Of a DNA stretch of 64,000 nt, positions 52,201-61,200 are shown one piece after another (the stretch's first letter is position 1; each line of letters opens with the position of its first letter). This DNA comes from Leptoclinus maculatus. Lineage: Eukaryota > Chordata > Actinopteri > Perciformes > Stichaeidae. Where the stretch lies: positions 4,784,042 through 4,848,041 of the forward strand of contig JAVDOI010000007.1 of assembly GCA_032191485.1 (NCBI GenBank). Direction: 5' to 3'. The translations under genes and the position numbers were made by a program. Under the pieces are notes generated by a model. That model searched no databases and had not been told where the DNA came from. It saw only the letters and a list, made by a program, of their open reading frames with translations.

Positions 52201-55200
52201 AGATGCTGTAAAAAAACATTAAATTCTGAATTCTAAAAGAAATTATCAAAGAAATTCAACTTTGCATTTTCTTTCTTTTTTTTACGATTTATGACATGTT
52301 AACTGTGTTATACTGCACAGCAGACATTTTTTAGTTATCTCTACTTCTAGCCATGGACTTGTATATTGCAGTGAAAATCAAGGCCACAGCTAGGAAAATG
52401 TGACTGGAGCAAAAAGATTCAGAGGGTTAAAGACAAACAGTTTGAAGAATATTGTTTGCTTAATGATTGGCAATTACACATTAGCGGTTTGTCCTGTGGA
52501 TGCTCTGTGCAGATGGCACACGCCTTTGTTTGTTGATTAGTTATTTTCAAGCTTATACAGTATGTGCATCAATGACTCAATTACTTTGCACTGTGTTTGA
52601 TGTGGTCCAATGTGTCTCTGAGCATTTTCACTTGTTCTCGGTGTGGAAAGAGAGTCTGGTAGTTGCCACATATTATCGCCATGACACACAGGAACAGTGT
52701 CCATCCTGTCATCACACAGCACCGAGCTACTGCAGGGAGAGTAGGAACACACACGCTGACCTCAACGCAACGGCCAGCTCCTCGTGACACTGACTCACAC
52801 ACATGCACACACACACAGGCCCACCACAGATGACTTCATTAATTTCTTAGCGTTTAACCACACTTAGAGTTTTTCACTTGGTGTAAATCATATATATATT
52901 TTTTTCTATCTCACTTTCACTATTCCAAATGAACAAACCAACTTGAACTTGGCTTGCAGATGGCTTGTTGTCACGTTGTTTCGGACACATTTTTTGTTGG
53001 CATATTTTATATTTGCTTTGCGAACACAGTCTTAAAAGCATATAATTAAGTTATTACACTCCATTATTACCGATGGGTCACATTAGTTAAATGCTCGAGC
53101 CTCATGAGATCCAGACTATGTTGTCATCTACGTACATTTTTGGTTTCCAAACAGTAGCAAGTAACACCTTTTTTGAGGTAAATGCCTTGAATCATGAGTC
53201 GCTGTCGGTGTGTTTTGAGTTTGCACATAAAAAACTCGGGATTTAAAAAAAAAAAAACAGTCAAGAGGAAAAGGGAATGTTTGCTCTTTGAGGTGTAACA
53301 GTTGTTGTGTTGATAATAGTAGAAACAGACTTGGTGAATAAATGACGTACGTAAAGCATGTGACTTAAGCGTCAAGATGAAAACCTCCGATCTGTGTGGA
53401 GCCTAGACGAGAACATTCTTCACATTAATACATTAAACAAACAAATGTCATATTTCCGTCATGTTATACCACGTGGTTTTTCCAAGCTTCGATTTAGCTC
53501 CGACTGGGGAATCGGCTCCACCTACCGTTTATCTCCATCAACCAATGAACTGATGTTCACAGAAAAAGTGGTAGATTGAATTCACACTTTCTTTTGACCA
53601 ATTTTCTGGAAACTCTGTTAAGTGTTTGGGTCGCATTCAGATCGAAGCCCCCAGTTCAGTCTATAGGCAATGTTTTATTTGTAGTTTTTCTTTTTTTTTT
53701 TTACAGCAAATCATTGATGGTTTCCCTGCTGCTCACTGTGTGCTGTTGGATTTAGGCTACATGTATAGGGTGGTATTGGTAGTAATAAGTCACTTTTCAA
53801 ACTCATTTCTGGGTATTAGGACCCATTCCTACAGCACTTTATATCAGCCATACAAGCAGCAACTGAGACAGACGAGAGGAGATGCATTAATGATTTGAGG
53901 GAAGAGCACAGGCAGACGTGATTTAGAGAAGCATGGTAGTCCTTGAATTTGTTGGCCTTGTTCAGAGCTTCCTGAGGTCCTGACATGATCTTTTGTAGGC
54001 TTGTATAGCTGTATAGCTTTTTTTTTTATATGATGATTTTAATGTAAAGTGTCTTGAGTATTCTGAAGTATTCTCTAGTTGGTGACCTGCAGTCATCATT
54101 TTGCTCGGTTCAGTGTTAAATAATTATTAGGTAGCTGCCAAGTTTCAGTCAGACACAAGAAGTGTCTGACTGAAACAAAAAAGGTGCATAGTCATTTAAA
54201 GATTGTATATGTAATAGGGCAACTTTGGTGGCAGTGTTGATAGCGTGAATTAAACATGATCCGTCTGCATTAGCAAGAAGAAGGTGTGTTTATGTAAACG
54301 CATTAAAGTTGATTTCATTGCCTCTATGTCCTCTCAGGGCGAGTGTGTGTTGACCATTCAGCTCGACGATGAAGACGTGTGTCGCGCCGAGGGAGAAGAG
54401 GAGGAGGCAGAGTTTTATCTTTTATTCTCAGGATCCACCCAAAGACATCTGACCAGCACATTGCGAGTCGGCCACGTCACACTGCATGCTGTGTGTCCAG
54501 GTACAACACACTCGCATAATCTCTTGTACTATTATTTTTTGCTCTCCTAAAATTAGGTCTTAAAAGCACCTAAAAGTTCATTATCCTACTCTATCCTGTA
54601 GTGTGACGTTTCTTTCTTCCAAACATTTCAGCAAGTGTTTTTCTCCAAATATTTGATAAATTACCCGTTTCTTATTAAGAACTCATAACATTATAACTTT
54701 ATTCCCAACAGTGGCCCTAATACTCTGCCAATGCCAATACCAGCTCAAGTGTATGAGTACATCATTATGACTCTATATGTATTTGACCCGGCCCCGCATA
54801 AGCAGCAGAAAAGGGATGAAGGGAGAGATATATATGGAGGGATTGTTGAATGAATGATAGTTGGATAGAGTGATGGAGAGATGGATGGATTGAGAGATAA
54901 ATGGATGGATGGGGGATGTAGGAATTGATGGTTTGATGGATAGAAGTATGGAGAGATTGTTGGATGGATGGAGAGATGGATGGAGTGAATCATGCCTCTC
55001 CACACGGTTAGATCTATGGCATTAACTCTTCGGTGGATATCACACCTTAATACCTACTGCATCTCTCAAGATTCAGATCATCACCAGGCGTCTCCAACAA
55101 CATCATATCTGTTAGTCATAGTCTGAACAGGAGTTTATAATGAGCTGATGGATTTCACTCAACACCTCACCCAGTATTACGTGAGGTAGGTGTGCTCAGG

Positions 55201-58200
55201 GTGTGGTCTGTTGCGGCTGTGACAGAGCATGTAGAAACCTCCAGATGGCAGTGCGAGCAGGATTATTAGCCCGGGTGTAGTTACTCTTACACAGGCGATT
55301 GTGGTACCAGCCCTCGGCAGATTAAAGGATTGGTTTCTCAGACCATAATCTAATATTACTGCTACCAAAATTGAAAACACACAAGATCAAGTCAAAAACC
55401 ATTCAGGTTTGGAATAACGACTCTGTGGAAATGCTGAGGGGCTGGTTCTGAGCTCACTGACTTCCAGAGAAGTGAGGGTGAACCGAACACACTCAATGAC
55501 ACCAGGTCACCAGAGAGCCGAAACACTGTCTCAACCACAAAAAAGCACTTATACAGGGAGACAAAAACAATGAACTGAAAAGGGAACCGAAGCACAAAAC
55601 CAAGCTGGCCAAGCTTAGCTAGGGCTTGGAAAGAGACAGCCGTCATCCCTGTTCCCAAAAAGCCCTATGATGGGAAACCAAATGCCGTCCTGTCTGGGTT
55701 TATAACATCGTGAATTTCAACAAGCTGTATTCACTGTATCCAGCAAGCCACACTTTAGCTGGCTTACTACAGCTATATGAACCCAAATAAACAGACTTTA
55801 CTGTGATTTAATTGCAATAAAGATATAAGAAGGATGCCGAAATAACTACACAATGGTGCAGCGTCGGAAATACACGAGGGCAAAGGGCAAAACTGCCCCT
55901 AAGAAATATAATTTTGCCCCTGATATCACTAGGACAGGGGCAAAAAATGCCCCCATAATTTCCTCTAATAATAATAATGATAATTTAATGAACTTGTCAA
56001 AAACATCGTAGCCTATATGACCCGGTCCAGTTGCCATAGAATGTTTCTGATTTTCGCCTGATGTTGCGTGTGCGTGAAGAACCGAACGTTCTAAAAAAAA
56101 AAAAAAAATGGAGCGCTTCTTAATCAGACCTGAGACTGCGGTCAAGTCAGCAGACACTCGTAGCAATCTGGGCAATGTGACGTGCAGATCCTCGCATTCA
56201 TGGGTTCATCCACTCTGCGCCATTCGTAGGAATTGTTTCTGATTTTTACAGCTTTATTTTCTTTGTAGGTTTTTACTTTACTCAGCAGACACTTACATTT
56301 TAGTGCACCTACAATGCCTATAAAAAGTATTCACCCCCTTGGATGTTTCACCCTTTTGTTGCTTTTATACATGAAATCATGGTCAGTATTATTTGGCTTT
56401 TTTGTCAAGAATTTGTAAAAAAAAACCTCTTTAATATCAAAGTGAAAACTGATTTTTACAAAATAATGTCAATTAATTAAAAATATATAAGGTAAAGTAA
56501 ATGATTGCATAAATATTCACCCCCTTCAGGTCAGTATTTAGTAGATGCACCTTTGGCTGCAATCACAGCACTGAGTGTGTGTGGATATGTCTCAATCAGG
56601 CTGGCACATCTGGACACTAAGATTTTTCTCCATTCTTCTTCAAAACAGCTCAAGCTCTGTCAGGTTGCTCGGGGATCGGGCGTGAACAGCTCTTTTCAAG
56701 TCCAGCCACAAATTCTCGATTGGATTGAGGTCTGGGCTTTGACTTGGCCACTCCAGAACATTCGCCTTGTTCAGTCAGATTATCCTCCAGGATTTGGCGA
56801 TATTTTTCTGCATTCATGTTCCCCTCTACCTTTACAAGCCTTCCAGGGCCTGCTGCTGAGAAGCATCCCCAGAGCATGATGCTGCCACCACCATGCTTCA
56901 CGGTGGAGATGGTGTGTTTGTGGTGATGTGCAGTGTCTAGTCTGATGGCCAAAAAGCTCAATTTTTGTCTCATCAGACCAAAGAACCTTCTTCCAATTGA
57001 CATTGGAGTCTCCCACATGCCTTTGGGCTAATTTTTTCTACAGTGGCTTTCTCTTTGCCACTCTCCCATACAGCTTCGACTGGTGAAGAACCCGGGCAAC
57101 AGTTGCTGTATATACAGTCTCTCCCATCTGAGCCACTGAAGCTTTGAACTCCTTCAGAGTGCTCGTAGGTGTCTTGGTGGCCTCCCTCACCAGTCTTCTT
57201 CTTGCCCGGTCACTAAGTTTGTGAGGACGGCCAGCTCTAGGAGACAAGTGCCATACTCCTTCCATTTCTTAATGATGGATTGAACTGAACTCTGTGGGAT
57301 GTCCAGTGAGTTGGAAATCTTTTTGTAGCCATCTCCTGACTTATACCTTTCAATGATCTTTTCTCTGAGTTGCTTGGAGTGTTCTTTTGTCAAATTCTTG
57401 TCAAAAAAGCCAAATTATACTGACTATGATTTCATGTATAAAAGCAACAAAAGGGTGAAACATCCAAGGGGGGTGAATACTTTTTATAGGCATTGTATAT
57501 GCTGAAATTCACGGTAAACGCATTCAAACGGCACAGATCGGGAGCCAGCGAAGGACTTTGAAAGTTAGCGGAAAGATTTAACGTGAGACAACATCCGGTT
57601 TCTTCAGACGAACATCCGGTTTTCAGAATAAGATGCCAACAAAGTATACATATTGCATAATGGAAATTAGATTAAATTAATTATATTCACATTAAGTATA
57701 AAACATGCTACCTGCATCTCCTGAGCTAAAGGGAAAATACACCTAAATTGTGCGTAAAGTGTCTTTATTCTTTGATTTGAGGGTTGCTGGAAAATAATAA
57801 TACCTGACTGATAGTCAATTAAGATATTTTACAAAGCAAAAACTCTGAACTGAATTTGTACCTTCAAATGGCAAATTTTTTAAATTTTTAAGGTGCAAAA
57901 ATTCCACACAATGACATAATGCATATGTTCAGAACGAAAATGGGTAAATAAATAAGTATATTTATTATTTTGAACAAAGGTTAAATGTTATTTCACAAGT
58001 TTCAAATTTTTTTTAAATGCCCCTGGATTTCAGTCAGTGGGAGCAAAAATTGCCCCCTAAAAAATATGTAAATTTCCTACCCTGCAATGGTGCAATTTGT
58101 AGAAAGTCTGAAATCATGGTTAGTCAGGTCTGTCTCAAGAGGACAAGCAAACATCTTTTAAAATGCTTGTCTGAGTGGAGTTCCGATCGATCAGTGCTAG

Positions 58201-61200
58201 GCTATGCTAAAATTTAAGCTCCTCCATCAACATTCAAAATAACGCCATCCAAGCGATACGGCACCAACGTTTTTGTTGTCTTGTACACACATTTAAACAC
58301 ATAGTAAGTTGGGTCTCTGTACAAATATGAGTCACTATCATAGAACTCTGGTAGCCCAAAGACAGCGACAATATTAGTTCCCTCCATTTCCGATTCAACA
58401 ACGTCAGGGCGTCAGTGATGACAGGTGACTCAACTCTTTCGCTGACACAGCTTCACAAATTTCTCCCTCGAGTTGCATAAGTGATGTGAATTTCGAACTT
58501 TCGTTTTGCGGCTGCAGCGCTCTTACTCAATACGGGACCAATTTCAGATATCGTTGTCCCGACTAGTCAGTTAGACACAAAAACAAAGGGTCCAAGCTGA
58601 AAAATACTGAAGTTGCCCTTCAAGAATTAAGCACTCAGATCACTGTCTGCTCCCTCAATGTTGTCCGTTTTGTCTTAAAGTTTGTGGATGTTGGTGGCGA
58701 CTGAAACTGTACTGATGTGTGAAGGCCCAAGACACACATACATAGAACTTTATTAATCCTAACGGAAATTCTTTAGAAGAATAAGAAAAAAATATAGTCG
58801 TATAAACATACATAAAAAAGAGAGGAATAAATGCTAAATGTATCAAAATACTGACAGCAGTGCAAAATAGAATTGCAATAAGACTAAGATCAATTTAGTT
58901 AAATAAATTAACTAAAATAGGAAAAGTAAATACCAACAACATGGAAATAAAAACAAGAGTAAAAAGATAAAGTGTATAAGAAGTAATACTACCACCAGTG
59001 CCTAATAGAAACTAAAATAGAAAAGTAATATTGTGTATGACATCTGCTTATACAGCAGGTAAACAGACAAATCACACAACTCATTGTTTCTAAGTAGCGT
59101 TTGTGTGTGTACGTGCACGCATGCGCTTCACTTCTATGACAGAATAACATAGTGTTCCTCAGGCTTTATGAGCGCACTTGTGTTTATTCATCTGTGTCGA
59201 TGATTGATATTTATTGAAAGTTACTTTTCATATTTATGGGATGTTTTAACATACAGATAAAACCAGAAGTAATTTCCCTATGTTGTGTGTGTAGCCCATG
59301 ATGTGTGTGAGCAGGTCTCGATGACACTATGTTGGGCCCGGCCCGGTGGACCAGTCGGCACACACTCACAGGAGACCTTCTGCTTCGTTCAGGTAACGGC
59401 ACAGTTCTTTGACTGCATTAAACTGGACACTTCCTGTTCCAGGTCTGTCATTTTTATTTGTTTTTTGCATTGTTTGCAATATGTGTGGGTTTTGGGACAG
59501 AGCTGACGCAAGAATTAAAACGGAAATGATATGTAAAGGATTTTGTATTCCACCTGAGGTTGTCTTTGCTGGATGAAAATAATTCAGTTTCGTAGCCTGA
59601 TTAACTTTAAGTTGCGTTGGTTTTGGCACTGATAAAAAAACAGCGTGCTACATTCAGTGGCCACTATATTCGGTACTCCCTACACTGCTTGTCAATGCAT
59701 TTACATGTGATCATCCAATGGTGTAAAAGGAACTTAATGTATAAAAGCGCACAAGACGTGCTGAAAAAAAGATTCACTAAAACATCAGAATGTGATCTAC
59801 GCGACTCGGTTTGTGGAACGATTGATGTCGGTTTGAGTGTTGCGAAAAACCAAACCATCCAGTGAGCGGCAGTTCGGTGGATGAAAACACGTTGCTATCT
59901 CTGGCCGTCTGACGTAGAACCCATAGACTAAGAATAACAATAAGAAGTGGACTTGTCGTTGTGACGTCACCCATTGTTTTGTGGACTGCCGTTTTGAAGC
60001 TTCGAGTTCGGCGTTTCGGCCGTCGTCATCTTGGATTTTTGCAACCAGAGAACGGAAGTGACCAAATTTGGACTGCAGAGGAGTGACGTAGAGACACTGT
60101 ACGCGGCTCTGGTATCGACCTGTCAATCACAAGTTAGCCCCGCCTAAAAGCATACCTTGCTTTATGCTGCTGTATTGAAGAAGACTTGAAACTAGAGATT
60201 AAGACCATAAACTCCTGTTTACAATATTTACTGAGGTAATAAATCAAGTGAGAAGTAGTCATTTTCTCATAGACTTCTATACAACCAGAGGAGTCGCCCC
60301 CTGATGGACATTAGAAATAATGCAAGTTTAAGGCACTTCAGCAAAAGTAAATTGGACGGACTACAGCAACAGAAGGCCCCAGCGGGTTCCACTACTGCAG
60401 CTAAGAACAGGAAACTGAGGCTCCAGCAAGTACAGGACCAAGACCAGACTGTAGAAGATGGGAAAACATCATCTGGTGAAACTAATCTGGATTTCTGCGG
60501 CCACGTAAAGATGGTAGGGTCAGAATTTTGCGTAAACAAAATTAATCCATGGATCCATCCTGTCTTGTGTCAGCAGGTCATGCTGTCTGCTGTCGTAATG
60601 GTATGTGACACTATCATGCCAACATGGAGCAGAATCTCTCAGGAATGTTTCCAGCACCTTGTTGAAAACACAACGCCAAGAATTCGTGCTGCTCCGGGGG
60701 AAAAATTACAGGGACGGGGGTCTTACCCTGCATGAGAATGGTTTACCTAATAAAATGGCCAGTATTTATGTTGACTTTATACAAGAAATGACAGAAGACA
60801 AAGATACGTTTCATTAGAAACAGATGAGATGTTTTGGCTGATGTATCAGATTTTTTTTTTTTATTATCAAACATAGTTAATGGCCTTGTCTATTCTGTGG
60901 CGTCTATTCTGTATTTATGAATATGGAATATTGTGTGCCTCATTCAATTTCTAGTTGACCTCAAGCACATCAACATTTCTTTGCCGCGAGTACATATAAA
61001 TCCAATTTTTCTCTTTTCCAATAATTGGTAATAATGTTTTTACATTTACATCGTGTTCAAGAATGGCACGCAATGAAAAGCAGATTAAACTATTTTTAAA
61101 CGGTAAAAAACTTGTCTTTGAGTCCCTCAAAATAATGATGGCAGTATCGTGTGTTGTGTGTAGGACTTGGCTCTCGACATGGCCCACTTCCTGCTCGACA

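Larger units (their letters stand above)
55859..58084. mobile_element. CAGGGTAGGAAATTT-family hAT split by a Tc1 element
   Basis: Left end CAGCGTCGGAAATAC, right end reversed CAGGGTAGGAAATTTACATA, with a perfect 8-bp TSD CAATGGTG at 55851-55858 and 58085-58092. Removing the nested Tc1 leaves about 1.04 kb. A short minus-to-plus relic (56108 region, ATGGAGCGCTTCTTAATC on plus) may be a transposase start. Its right end is the copy that defines the fragments at 11040 and 17030. Confidence 0.92.

Noticed and set aside
54745..55005. Ser/Pro/His-rich minus-strand protein
   Set aside because: Caused by the degenerate gatggatg microsatellite.
56505..56879. 124-codon plus-strand protein
   Set aside because: Antisense of the Tc1 transposase pseudogene.
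60304..60735. 143-codon plus-strand protein
   Set aside because: Spans the border of repeat R1 and a decayed Tc1; the sequence is Tc1 transposase DNA in shifted frames.
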